Shown piece after piece: positions 1-12,700 of a DNA stretch of 40,690 nucleotides. Position numbers and translations under genes: made by a program. Below the pieces are notes generated by a model. That model made no database searches. It saw only the letters and a program-made list of their open reading frames with translations, and had not been told where the DNA came from. Numbering within the stretch: position 1 is the first letter of the stretch; each line of letters opens with the position of its first letter. This DNA comes from Cochliopodium minus (Eukaryota; Discosea; Himatismenida; Cochliopodiidae): positions 1 to 40,690 of the forward strand of contig JAMYWO010000279.1 of NCBI GenBank assembly GCA_024220525.1. The letters are read 5' to 3'.

Positions 1-151
1 AGAACTCAAAAATTTGATGCTAAGAAATTTCGAATAATTCAAGATTTTTGCAATTTTTATAAAAAATATCACATATTCAATATTTAATTTAAAATTTTTA
101 TCTTCAGTGAAATTAATTTTAATTTTAAAATAAAAAATTTGTGATTCTTAC

Positions 152-385
152 AATGTTGGAAGCCAATTGATAAACAACTGAATTATTGTTGAGTGTGATA
201 TTATTCAACAAGAATGCACAATCAGGAATACTTATAGTCTGACCTTTCACTTTAAAATTCAAAAATGAAACAAAAATGATTGATAACAAAATGATTTGAA
301 GTGAGAAAAACTTTAAGAAGAATTTCTTTATTAAAACGTTATCCTTTATATGATTTTAAAAAGATATTACCTTTGGTGATGTCAT
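152..385 (-). CDS. N-terminus of a GLUG-type surface protein (partial, runs off left edge)
   Basis: Two exons read in phase: 385-371 (MTSPK) and 343-152 (64 codons), ending at a GTAAG donor whose partner exon lies outside the window. The protein has a short basic start, then a hydrophobic segment at about residues 17-33 (LQIILLSIIFVSF) that looks like a signal peptide or signal anchor. A luminal or extracellular stretch follows and ends VVYQLASNI. That ending fits directly onto the first exon of the right-edge gene (38011-40557), which starts DCSSVGPF in the same phase, so the two are probably paralogues sharing an intron position. No catalytic motif is visible. The family assignment is inferred from this junction and the secretory start, because the repeats themselves are outside the window. 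Confidence 0.6.
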
Positions 386-592
386 TTTTTTTTTAAAGAA
401 GCTTGGTTTATTTTTTTAATTTTATTAATTAAATTATAAATCATTTAAAAAAAAAAAAAAAGAAAGAATATCTTAAATAAAAGCTTGGATGCAAAGATCT
501 TTGAACACAAGAAAAGATTTTTTTTAAAAAAAGTTGGGATAGTTTAATATTTTCGGCAAATTTTTACTGTACAAAATAAAAAAAAATTCAAT

Positions 593-3500
593 TCAATTCA
601 AATTTTTATTGGGATGGTTGAACTTCTTCCTGATGTCACTGACACTTAAACCACGATTAGCAAGAAAGTTTCTCTTCTTATCATGAGTAACACCCTGAGA
701 AAAATTGAGGATGTTCTGTTGAAAAACGTTTTCTTGAGAGGAACTTAGAGGATCTTTTTTTTTTTTATCCGAAATGTTGTTGGAGGTTTTAGGAACTTTG
801 TCTTTGTCGTCATCAAAGTCTTCGAAGATGATTGACTTTCTATCGTCTTTTTTGGGCCTTTGTTTTTTCTTTTCGTCTGTGTAGGGGATAGTTTGTTGGG
901 GCCTGTTTTCTTTGCGGATGACGGTCCAGATGTTGAGGGACCCATCTGATCCAGAAGACCAAATCACATGATCTTGAGATTCTTTAAATCAGAAAAATAA
1001 ATAAAATAATAAAATAAATAATAAATCAATAATGAGAAAAATTAATTCGAAAAAATATAAGAACAATTTAATATGACATTAAAATAAATTAACTAATATT
1101 CTTGTTTAAAAGAATAATAAAAATTAACCATTTTGGATTTAAAAAAAAAAACATAATAAATAAAAAAAAAATTATTTAATGAAATAAAAAAAAAAGAAAT
1201 AATATTCTCAAAATTTAAGAAAAAATAAATTTTTACCTTCTGTTTTGATTACTAAAAAAGATTGTACAGAGTCCTCGTGAAAAGAAGAAATTTTTTCTAC
1301 AAGCTGGAAATTCTTTGTGTTCCACAGCTTGATTGAATTTTGAGAAGAGCCACTCCACACTATGTCGTCTATAACGACTAAACACTTTATAGAGTTGTTG
1401 TGAGGATTAATTCTTTTTTTGAGTGTTCCCTATTTAAAATAATAAAAAAAAGTTGAGAAATTTTCAAAAAAAAGAAAAAAAAAAAAAATTTTTTTAATAA
1501 AAATACTGAAATAATAAAAAAAAATTATCAAAAAATAAAAAAAAAAAAAAAAATTTACCTTTTTGGTCCATACAGCAATGGTGTCGTCATCTGAAGCACT
1601 CCAAACATGTTCACCACAAGTTATGAAATCGTTGATTCTAAATTCATGTGCGTCAGTTATTCTGAGTACCTGTGACTTTGTTTCATAGTCGAAAACCAAC
1701 ACGTTGTTAAGGGTTGACGCTGTCCAAACTTGGTTGCCGATCGTTTTCATCAAGTGAATGTTTTCGTTCAAAATTGCTGAAAATTAAAAAAAAATATGAG
1801 CCTGAATATAATGAAAATAATTATTTTGAACTGAAAATATTTGTAAGAAAATATAGTGATATTTAACGAAATAAAATTGAAAGGAAATTGAAAAAAAAAA
1901 AAAAAAAAAAATTTCAGTAAAAATAAAATAAAATAATACTACTAGGAATAATAAAATATAAAAAAAGAAAATAAAATAAAAATGAAACCAAATTGAAAGA
2001 TAAAAAAACAAATAAAATTAAAATTAAAAAATAAAAATAAATAAAAAATAAAAAATTAAAAAATATTAGTACGAATATTTCCAGACAATCTGAGGGTATC
2101 AGTATCGAAAATCAAAATTTCATAATCACTGCTGACCCAAACACTGTCCTGTATGGCACACAAATGATATCCACTCGAACTGAAGGTGTACACAACTTCT
2201 CCCGAGTCGGTCAAGACGGAGATGGAGTCTTCGGAGCATGTCCATATCTTGTTTTTCGTGTAAATGAAATAAGTTACAGGCGTTTTCAGCTTTAGACTGA
2301 ATTCTTTGACAAATTTCAACTCCTTTCAAGTAAATTTTGTGAAATTAAATTCAAATGAAGAAAATTTTTAAATATCAAATATTTAAAGAAATAATACAAA
2401 TTTGATGATAATTTAACAATATAAAAAATATTTTTATAATAAATGTAAGTTTTTATAAAAGATGAAAAATATATAAAAATAAATAAAAATAAATAAAAAC
2501 TCTTCAATTTAAAATAATGTATAAAAAATGTTTACGTTGGTACTCCATATTTTGATATTGTTGGAGGAATCTAACGACCATACTTGACAAAGACCTTCTA
2601 CATACAACAAAGATCTAATAGGAGAATTATTCCCAAAAAACTTTACCCGAAATTGAGGGGAAGGGTTGATGGGAGGTTTATATACAATGTAAGGATTCGT
2701 AATGATGAAAGAGGTGATCTCGTCCAACATAGAGTTAATATCCATATTGTCTTCCTTTTTAATCAGAACTGGAGAAAGAATTTTAGAGAGTATGTTCAAA
2801 GTTAATTTATTGCAAAAATCATTTTTTGAGATCTGAAAAATAAAAATAAAAATATTAAAATTTACTTAATGATTTTTTTATTATTATTTTTTTTTTTTAC
2901 ATTTTGGAATAAAATGGAGATGTGATATAACAATTTTCTGTCGCACTCTGAAACGTACTTTGCAAAAAGCTTGTTTACATTCAAGAACTGTTCGTCATTC
3001 ATCCCCACATTAAGTATTTTTTTATGTAAATCTAAATTTTATAATTTTTAATTTAAAAATATTGATGAAGAAAAATAATAAAAAAAAAAAATCGGGAAAA
3101 AATCGAAAAGTTTTAATACGAAAAAATTACCATCCAAAGAAGATAAAAAGGATTGTTGATTATTTTCGGAAACAATTGGACTTGGAAGGGACTTTAAAAA
3201 ATACATGAGCAAAAGAAACAAAACGTTAGGAGACTCCTTCTTCACATCAAACTTGTCATCATTATCGATCTTCACTATCAAAGTTTTCAGCTTTACATTT
3301 ACAATGCTGTTAGAATCGCACAAATTCTCTTTATTCAAACCCCTCATCAACAACTGTTCGATAACTTGCACGAGAAAGGTAGGGATGCACATTAATTCGT
3401 TCTCCCTCTTCATCACTTCTTCCGTGTTCTTTCCAAAAACCAACTCTTTGTTTTTGTTTTCTTCTATCTTCTGATTGTTTGTATTATTGTTCGTATCTGT

Positions 3501-4110
3501 TTTGTTTGGATTTGTTGCAGTCACTTTTTTCTTTTTCAGCTTTTCTATTTTTTTCTGAATTAATCAATTTGAAAATAAAGATTGATTTAAAATAGTAAGA
3601 TTGTTTAATTGTAATTTTGATTTTGATATTTATGTATTGTTTGAAGATATGTTTGCTTAAATTTTGAGGCATTTTATTTTTTTTTTTAAGATTCTTATTT
3701 TTTTCTTTTTTAACGAGATATTCTATCCCCAATGCATTTATCGGATATAATTAATTAAATTTGTTTCTAATATATTTCATATTTCATGTTTCTTATAAAA
3801 TTTTTGAAGATTTATATTCATATTTTTAAAAGTAAATGTTATTAATCAAAGATTGATTAGGTATTTATCTTACCAGCATCTTTCCCACCATATTTTGTAT
3901 ATCTTTTGATTTTTCATTCTGAATTTTATGTTCATATATCTTCCCATCAACTATAGGAGATGAAGAATTGGATTTGGATTAATATTTGGATATCTTACCT
4001 TGCACGTATAATCTCAGTTGTCCTATTGAATTTTCTTTGTATTTCTTTTTTAAGAAATTGATGATGTGTTGATTCTGTAAAAGATCATTCCCATAAACTA
4101 TATTTGTCAT
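593..4110 (-). CDS. RhoGAP-like domain plus WD40 repeats, 696 aa
   Basis: Nine exons stay in phase: 4110-3999, 3950-3874, 3554-3131, 3031-2901, 2832-2536, 2322-2073, 1776-1559, 1429-1237 and 981-593 (TGA). Residues about 100-310 match the RhoGAP fold: an IPTFLVQVIEQLL helix, LMYFLKSLPSPIV (the lKxylReLPePL block), LLYHISILFQN, and NKLTLNILSKILSP. The usual arginine-finger block (EGIFRxSG) reads ENLCDSNS, with Asp near residue 143 in place of Arg, so GAP catalysis is doubtful. From about residue 325 a set of degenerate WD40 blades follows (NNIKIWST, DDTIAVWT, NSIKLWNT, GSLNIWTV), then a charged Lys/Asp-rich tail. It probably scaffolds a Rho/Rac-type GTPase. Start chosen at 4110 because only this first exon joins exon 2 in frame. 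It is divergent from the WD40 gene at 4764. Confidence 0.85.
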
Positions 4111-4763
4111 TCAATGATTTGAAATGTGGTGATATGATGGGGAGATATTATTTTGGAAGCTATAAATAAATAAAATACAATTTTATTTTTTATTTATTTT
4201 ATAATTATAAACACACTTTTTTTGATTTTTGGAGATCTGAGATTTATGGAATTTGGAATACTTCTTTTGCCTCAAAATTAATAATTTAGGTTCATAATTT
4301 TGTATTCACAACAGTAATTTTCTCAAATAATCTTTTATTTTTGTTTTTTAGAAAGAAAATAAATATTTATGTTGCTCATTAATTATAACCTTAATCATAT
4401 AATAGTCATAAGCGCTAGCAACATTAATTTTGTGCACAAAAGATTATTTAAACTAAATATTGGAATATTCAGCCCTTAATAAAACTTTTATGCATTTGAT
4501 TACTCTTTTTCTTTATTTCTTTTTGAAAATAAAGGAAAAGTAACTATAAAGACTGATTTTTTTTTTTTTTTTATTAAATAAAGAAAGGGATAATTACCAA
4601 AAACAAAAATTTCTCAAAATTCATTGAATTAAACAAGATATCAAACCAAAACAAGAATTAATTGATCATTTATCTTTTTGAGTTTTTATTCAAAATTCAA
4701 AAATTTAATATAAAAAAAAATAAAAAAAATTTATTTATTTTTTAACGAAAACCAAAATTAAGA
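4111..4763. other. Divergent intergenic region between two WD40 genes
   Basis: This 653-bp stretch separates the start codons of two divergently transcribed WD40-containing genes, so it must hold both promoters. It is AT-rich, with a long poly-T run near 4558-4572. I found no ORF with coding character, RNA gene or recognisable promoter motif. Confidence 0.6.
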
Positions 4764-6698
4764 ATGTATTTTAAAACAGATCAAATAACAAATCTCAAAG
4801 AACTTATAAAAAGGAACACAAATGTAAGAAAAACAAAATTAAGATATTTTCTATAATTTTTCAAATAAATTAACATAAAGACTCTAATTTAAAGGTGATC
4901 TTATCAATGAAACATCAATACAAAGAAATGAAGGAAAGATTGGTATTTATGGAAAAACAGATAACAACAATGGAAGAAAATAACGAATATTTGAAAAGAG
5001 TGATGGATAAACAACCAATATCTTCTGAAAATAAAGAATTTTCAATGGAAGAACTTCCAATACAGAAATATGAAGATGAAGATACTCATAGTTCTGGTGA
5101 AATAGAGACATTCTTCAGAACGGATTCATTATCGGACAGTTTCACCAAAAAAAAGCCCTCTGCATTATCTATATCTGGATTTGGTTCAATCAAACATTTT
5201 AAAACATTCGAAGAAGAGCATTCAATCGATTATAAATGCATGTTCTTGAAAGGGAATATATGTGTAACATGCAAAACAAATATAAGAGCTTGGGATATCA
5301 ATACTGGGAATACAACAATGGTAAAAAAGAAAAATTACAATTACCCTCGATGATATAATAATAATTTTACCAACATATCAAAAATTTTAGCACAAATTTT
5401 CTATTATTCATATTATAATCATAATTTCAAGAAATATAAATCATTGAATCACTATAAATTAATTTTGAAAAGATTAAATTTATTATTTGAGAACATTATC
5501 TCCGAGTTAAATTTAAAAAAAAAAATTTTAATAAATAAATAATAAATAAATAAAAAAAAAAGAAATTTTATTTTAATAATTAATTTAAGAATATAAAATA
5601 TTTGGCAAATTAATCTAACATAGATCCCCAACTAAAAAAAAAAAGGTTATAAGAGAAACAGAAGAAAAGTACAATTGTTTACATGTCTTTCAAAACTTGA
5701 TCATAGCAGGAACAAAAAACAAAGATCTGAAAGTGTGGAATTTTGAAAAAGGAAATCATTTAAAGACGTAAAGAGAATTTGATTTTTTTATTAATTACTT
5801 TTTTTATTTTAATATTTGTTTATTATATTTTTTTTTATATTTATTTTTTTATTTTTTCAAGGTTTAAGGTTGAGAGCGAGATCAAATGTTTAAGCAGCTA
5901 CGAGAACATCATCTATGCAGGGTCGAAAAAGGGGATCGTTTACATATGGGACTTCACCAAAGACAAGAAAATGACATTAGATGGTAAAAAATGATAAAAA
6001 ATAAAAAAATAAAACTTTAATAAATAATAAAAAAAAAAAATTTTAATTTTAATTTTAATTTTTTTTTTAAAGCTCATCAAAGCAAAATATATTCCATAAA
6101 TGTTAGTTCAAAGCATATTTACACGGCCAGCAAAGATGCTTCCATCCGCGTTTGGAACCGTACGAATGGAAACTTCGTCACCCAAATAAAACACGTTTCA
6201 GCTGTCAACTGCATTGCTTTTTCTGAAGATAGGAGCATTCTGGTGAGTGGATCATGTAAGAAAATAAAAAGAAATATTTCTTTTTTATTTTTAATTTATT
6301 AACATCAGAAAAATATTTTGTTCCAAAAAAAAAAAAAAAGATGATGGTGTTGTGAGAGTTTGGAACTTGAAAGATTTTAAACTTGTTTCTGAACTTAAAA
6401 GCCATAATGGTCCTATTGTATCAGTTTCTCTTCACAGTAATTTATAATTTTTTATTTTTTTTATTTTTTATCAAATATTTTTATTTTTAAAGAAAATTTC
6501 ATTTTGAGTGCGGGTAGAGACGGAACTTTAAAATTTTGGAATGAAAACTTCAAGTTAGTTGCCTCCGTCAAATGCCACGACGAATCTTTTAGCAACTTCC
6601 AAATCTTAAACTCTAAACTTGTAACCTCTTCGAAAAACAGAAGTATAAAGGTTTGGAACATCGCCGAAGAAAGCTTTGAAAATTTATTTTTCAAATAA
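4764..6698 (+). CDS. Coiled-coil plus WD40-repeat protein, 404 aa
   Basis: Seven exons remain in phase: 4764-4823, 4895-5320, 5646-5767, 5862-5983, 6073-6255, 6341-6436 and 6493-6698 (TAA). Residues about 1-65 form a likely coiled coil rich in Lys, Glu and Met. An acidic, Ser-rich linker follows (about 70-115). Six to seven WD40 blades come next, with repeat ends such as NIRAWDIN, DLKVWNFE, IVYIWDF, SIRVWN, VVRVWNL, TLKFWNE and SIKVWNI, which is enough for one propeller. The architecture resembles the coiled-coil plus WD40 part of TRAF7-like proteins, but no RING or TRAF zinc finger is present. The role is therefore most likely protein-protein scaffolding, with unknown partners. Exons begin and end near blade boundaries. 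Confidence 0.88.
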
Positions 6699-6814
6699 TA
6701 TTGTTTTGAAAAAAAATAAAAAGCTTGTGTAAATAAAAAAATTACTTATTTTATTTAGTTTTGTTTCAAAAATTATTTTTTTTCATTTTTTTTTTTTTAA
6801 TTGTTTAAATCATT

Positions 6815-9436
6815 TTAATTCGATTCCTTTTCGGTTTGAGCTTCCCAAATTTGAAAAAGAGATTCAGAAATGGCGACCTTTTGGGCATGTACTTCCTTCA
6901 CGTCCAGATCTTTGATCTCGTACCACTTGTCTGTACTTTTTTGTCTCAAATAAATAGAGTAGAAGCCCGAATTTACATTTCCAGTATGAGAAATACTTGC
7001 AATAAGATCATACTTGGTAAAATTTTTCTCAGGATTTTCTACATCTTCCAAAAAAAAATAAATAAAAAAACAAAAAATAAATTAAAAAATAAATTTAAAA
7101 ATAAATTAAAAAATCATTTTTTTTTCTTTACAATCGTATAATGAAAGATTTTTTAAGGGAAAAGTGACAATAGTAGGATTTTTCTCCAAGAAAAACCTAT
7201 TCTCAGTAAACCTCTTCAAGTGGAAGATGAGGTAGTTTGGAGATCCAACAATTTTGTGAGTTCTACGTTCATTTTTAACAGGGAACTCGGTATATTTTGT
7301 TCCTTTTTTTGCAATAAAATATAAAAAAAAAAAAATTTACATTATTAATAAAAAAAATTTTGAAATTAAATTAAAAAAAAAAAATTTTTTAATATTTTCT
7401 TTTTACCATTAAACTTCTCCAACAATACTAACAATGAAACTTGAGGAATGATTTGTTCTATGTCATCTCTGAAGAGTGGAGGCTCGGGAATGTCTATGGT
7501 GAGCATGAGGAAGGGCAACTTTGTGGTGGTGATTTTGGGTTTTTTGGGGAGGTTGTCTTTTTTGATGTCTTCTGATTCCAATTCATCTTTTTCAGTTAAT
7601 AACTTTTTTAAAATAAAAATAATAAAATAAAATAATAAAAATAAAAAAAATTAAGTAATAATAAAATAAAAATAATAATTTTTTAAAAATTTACATTTTT
7701 TATTTATTTCATACCTTTAAAGTTCCTCTGAAGGAAGTGTCAATTAGAGGGTAACCGAACTTTGTTTTTTTGAAGTCCTGTTCCATTTGGTTGAGGATCC
7801 ATGTCAAGAACTGGAGGGGATCGCATTTTTCTCCAATTTTAAATCTAAAAAAAATTACAAATAAAATAAAAAAATAAAAAAATTTTAAAAAAAAATATAA
7901 AATTTGACATCTAAGAAATTTTGTAAAATTAATTAATTTTTTTTTTAAAAAAAAAAAATATTTTTACTTTTTTTTACTTGTAAGAGAAACAGCTTGCAAA
8001 ATTTCATGTGGACTGACATGGCTTTTAAAGTTTTTGGGATTCCACAGCTTTCTGCACAAAGTACTGAGCTCCTTCAACAAGAAACTGTCCTGCTCGTCTC
8101 TGTTTAGAAGGAGGTAGTTTCTGAGAGGCTTCACGTGCAAGAGGGCTAACAGAACCACATTCATTGAATCGTTTTCCTTGATGTTGTTCAATCCCACTAT
8201 CCCAGGGAGATATGTTTTACCTTTTAAAAATTAATTGTCAAATAAAATGTTTTTTTTTTTTAATTTTAAAACTAAAATGATAAATTAATTATTAAAAAAT
8301 ATATTTTTTTAATTTTAAAAACTTTGGTGATTGAAAAATTAAATAATAGTAAAAAGAACATATTTTATTTTTCAAAAAATTTGATTCTTTTTCGTAGGAT
8401 TTTTTTATCAAGATTTTTGAAAATTTTTTTGTGAGAATTTAATTGCGCCATAAATTTTGGACCAATTTTTATGTCTCAACATAAGATACTATATTATTGA
8501 TAAATTAAATATGTTAATTTATATTGATCCGATTCTCGATCATTTTTACAAACAAATTTTAAAAAATATTAATAAAAAAATATTTAAAAAAAATATTGAT
8601 TAAAAAAATATTGATTAAAAAAATATTTTTAAAAAAATAATGTGAAGAATTTTTTATGAAATTAATAATTTTGTTTTGTTTTGGTTTTTGATTTACCATC
8701 CAAAGATATTGACAAGTTTTCTTCTTCTTTAGACTTGTCAAGTGAATCAACTTGTTCTTTAGTGTAAGTTGGATCCAAGACGTATTTGATGTCATCCAAT
8801 GAGGAGTCGATCACCTCGTAACCATCTGGGAGGCAGTAAACCTTCTTGGAGATCAAGTCTATGAATACGTGGTGCTCTGATGACAACGAGTGAACGTAAG
8901 CTGGTGTCTTTGTTGATTTTCCTATTTGATAAAAATAAAAATTTAATTTTTTTTTAAAATGGAATAAAGTTGATTCAATAATGCAATCTAGAATTTTTTT
9001 TTCAAAAAGTATGAATTGGACATAATTAGTTTTCAAAGATTCATTTTGTTTGATTTTCTTTTTTGCAAATTGATTTTTATGAATGAAAAATTACTTATTT
9101 TTCTTTAATTTTAGTGAGGATTGGAATAATGAAATCAATAGGCTTCAAAATTTTGTGATTCTTATATTATAACATCCATTTGATTTTCTTTATATTTTTT
9201 ATTATTTACTTATAACGATATTCTTCAAATTTTAATTGATTTTATGGAATATTCTGGATAATATTTGAGGTTTATGATGATTTTTTACCTTTGAAATATT
9301 TTCCACAAACCAAACAGACATATACATTCAAATTGGAAAGAGATACGGAACAGGTTTTCTCAAAATCGAAATCCAACATATTTCTATTAATTGTATCCAA
9401 ATAAGGGCATTGATTCGAATCAATAGATCTCTTCAT
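6815..9436 (-). CDS. USP39: U4/U6.U5 tri-snRNP protein USP39/Sad1, 450 aa
   Basis: Seven exons: 9436-9289, 8921-8697, 8220-7968, 7844-7715, 7602-7407, 7302-7132 and 7044-6815 (TAA). All junctions keep phase and the length is close to the family core. The N-terminus carries the UBP zinc finger (CPYLDTINR, VCLVCGKYF, HSLSSEHHVF) and then the family signature YCLPDGYEVIDSS. The ubiquitin-hydrolase fold follows: GLNNIKENDSMNVVLLAL, KLWNPKNFKSHVSPHE, YLIFHLKRFTENRFFLEKNP and KWYEIKDL. The catalytic Cys position is Asp (IKENDS) and the His-box position is Phe (SGFYSIYL). Loss of protease residues is a known hallmark of USP39/Sad1, which helps assemble the tri-snRNP during nuclear pre-mRNA splicing. 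Start taken at 9436; an in-frame ATG at 9478 would add 14 mostly Lys/Asn residues not seen in the family. Confidence 0.95.
8592..8632. repeat. Short tandem repeat in USP39 intron 2
   Basis: About two and a half copies of a 15-nt unit (atattgattaaaaaa) lie inside the 475-nt intron between exons 2 and 3 of the USP39 gene. This is simple AT-rich sequence with no sign of coding use. Confidence 0.6.
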
Positions 9437-9742
9437 TTTTTTTTTTTTATTTCTCCTTATAATATTTATAAAGATCATTATAAGTAAAAAAAAAAGATCA
9501 TTAAGATAAATTTGGGTAGATGTTCAAAAATTTAAAAAATTAATGAAAGTTAATAAAGGTTGTAAATTTAGTAAAGTGATTGAAGGAATAATTTTGGAAC
9601 ACTTAAAATGAATTTTTAACTTTTATATCAGCTGAAAATTCTCCTTGTTGTAGATCAGTTGTGTGAGAAATTTATTTTCATTTATATTCTTTTTTTTTTT
9701 TGTTTAAAGTAAAACCAAAAAATTCTTGGAAAAATTTAATTT
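9437..9742. other. Intergenic region between USP39 and copper ATPase
   Basis: About 306 bp of AT-rich sequence between the 5' end of the USP39 gene and the stop codon of the copper ATPase, both on the minus strand. It should hold the USP39 promoter and the ATPase 3' end. Nothing else recognisable was seen. Confidence 0.5.
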
Positions 9743-12700
9743 TTAAACTAAAAGATTATATTCCTTTTTTTTGGTGGTAAAAGAATCTTTTTTGTTGATA
9801 TTAGGAGGTCGGAAAAATCTCAACAAAAGAGAAGAAAGAACCACAGTAATAGAAGAACCAGCCCTATTTAATCAAAATAAAAAATAATTAAAAAAATTAA
9901 AAAATAAAAAATAAAAAATAATTAGAAAAGAGATAAAAGAGATATTACATGGCAAGAGCAGCAATAGCAGGGTGGACCTTTTAAATATTTCAAAAAAAAA
10001 ATTAAATTATATTTGATAAAATTTAAAAAGAACAAATGTAAGTTTTTTTTACAGTAACTGGGCGAATGAAAGGGTAGAGGATTCCTGCAGAGAGGGGAAT
10101 TCCTATACCGTTATACATGAAGGACCATACAAAATTCATTTTGATTCTGTTGTAAGTAGTTTTGGCAAGAGCGATGGCAGTGATGATATGTGAGAGATCA
10201 CTTCTCATCAAAACAATGTCTGCAGCTAAATAGGAATTAATTTTTATTTCATTTTTATTTTTTATTTTTTTATTTTTTTATTTTTTATTTTTTATTTTTT
10301 TTTTATTTTTCTTTTTTATTTTTATTTTTTATTTTTTATTTTTTATTTTTTATTTTTTATTTACTTTTTCTTTTCATTAATTTTTTATTGTTTACCTTCC
10401 ATTGCAATATCAGTGCCTGCACCAACAGCAATACCAACATCAGCTAAAGAGAAAAAAAACAATGAATAATTATTCAAAAAATAAATAAGAACATATTGTC
10501 GAATACCTTGAACCAAAGCAGGAGAATCATTAATTCCGTCCTTTTTAAAAAAATGTTAATTTATTTTTTGAATATTTTAAATATTTATTAGAATTTTTTA
10601 TTATTCATTTAAATATTTATTTGAATTTTATTTTACACCAATCATTGCGACATTATAACCTTGACTTTGGAGCTCTTTGACTTTAGAAACTTTGTTCTGA
10701 GGCAAAACTTCAGCGAAGACCTCAGTGATCCCGATTTGTTTGGCAATTGTCTTGGCTGTTTTCCTGTTGTCTCCTGTCACCATGTAAGATTCTATTCCCA
10801 ACTCTCTTTTGAGATATGAGACTACTGATGCTGCTTCTTCTCTAATCTTTTTTAGGAAAAGTAAATAAAAATAAAACATATTAAAATAATATTAAAATAA
10901 TATTAAATATAACAAAAATAAAATAAAATAAATTTTGATTTACTGTATCTGCAATAGCAATAATTCCTGATATTTCTCCATCTAATGAAACATAAAGTAC
11001 CTAGTTGATTTATCAAAAAAAAATAAAAAATAAAAAATAAAAAATAAAAAATAAAAAATAAAAAAATAATAAAAAAAAACCAAAAAAATTAAAAATTAAA
11101 AATTATTTTTACAGTTTTTCCTTCGTTTTCGTAGGATTGGACAAGAGAAACAACATCCTTGGTGATAACGTTGTTCATCCACTTTTGGTTACCAATCTTA
11201 ACTTTCTTGCCTTCAATGGTACATTGGAGACCGTTACCTGGGACGGTGGACCAATCAAAAACTTCCAACAAGGATCCTACATTCAATTCCTTTGCTTTTG
11301 TAATGATTGCTTTCGCCAAAGGGTGTTCACTTTGACCAAAAAAAAATTTAAAAAAAATTTTGGAAAATTAAAAAAAAGAAAAAATAAAATAAAATTTATT
11401 TACCTATCATTTTCTGCAGAAGATAAGTAACGGAAAAAGATGTTTTCGTCTGTAAAAAAATTCTTGTTGATGATATAGTAGTCTGTCACTTCTGGCTTTC
11501 CATGTGTCAAAGTTCCAGTTTTGTCGAAAATGATTGCATTTATGTTATGTGCTTTTTGCAAGATAGCTCCACTTTTTATCAGAATACCATGTTTCGCACC
11601 TTTAGAATTAGACATAAAATATGAATAAAAATAAATTTCTTTTGATCAAAATATTCTTTTTAGTTTACCAACACCTGTTCCAACCATCACTTTTTTTTTT
11701 TTTGAAAATGAATTGTTTTGTTTTAAAAAAGATTTTAAATTTGTATTTATCAAAAATTTTGAACCTGCAGTTGGTGTCTTTTGAAGAAAGTTAGAAAAAA
11801 AAATTTTAAATGATAAAAAAATAAAAAAAGGATATTTACAGCAAGACCTATTGAATTAAAATAAATAAGTAAAAAAAAATTTTTGAAATTTTTGATAAAA
11901 AAAGGTTTGTTACCAAGGGAACAAGGACAAGCAATGACCAAAACACTAATACCAAAAAGAAGAGAAAACAAAAAGTTGTTGTAACCTTTAGGAATCCAAG
12001 ACTCAGGGACAACAGTGGAAGTAAGGATCATCCAAACGATAAAAGTGAAGAGGGACAAACTAACAACAATAGGAACGAAAATGCCCGAAATTTTGTCAGC
12101 GAGTTTTTGGATGGGAGCCTTGTCTGTTTGCGCGTTTTCCATCATCTTGACGATTTGGGAGAGAACAGTGTCTCCTCCCACCATTGTGGCACGTACGTAG
12201 ATGCATCCTTCTTGATTAATGGTGGATCCGATCACTTTGTCGCCTGGCTTTTTGGAGACGGGCATGGATTCACCTGTTAACATGGACTCATTGACAGAAG
12301 AAGATCCTTTGACTATAACTCCGTCTATAGGAACTTTTTGACCAGGCAAAATCTTGATGATATCTCCTCTTTGTACAAGATTGGTGTCTATTTCTTTTTC
12401 TTCGTTTTTGCTGTAATCAACATCTCCTTCTCCTTTTTTGTTTGCATCTACTATTAAGGTGGCGGTGGGTGCTTGTAATTGGATGAGTTTTGTAAGTGCT
12501 TCGCTTGTTTTTCCTTTTGCGATACTCTCCAAAAGTCTCCCAAGCAAAATGAAACTGATCAACATCACTGGGGTGTCGAAAAACAATTGACTTTCAAACT
12601 TTGGGTTGATCATTCCTACCAACAGAGCAGCGACTGAATAAATATATGCAGACCAAGTTCCCAAACTGACCTAAAAAAAAGAAATAAATCACTTTTAAAT

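Noticed and set aside
1784-2011. Open frames in intronic AT-rich sequence (for example 1784-2011, 2316-2507, 35733-35918, 36642-36872)
   Set aside because: They translate to Phe/Tyr/Ile/Lys runs and lie within introns or antisense to well-supported exons.
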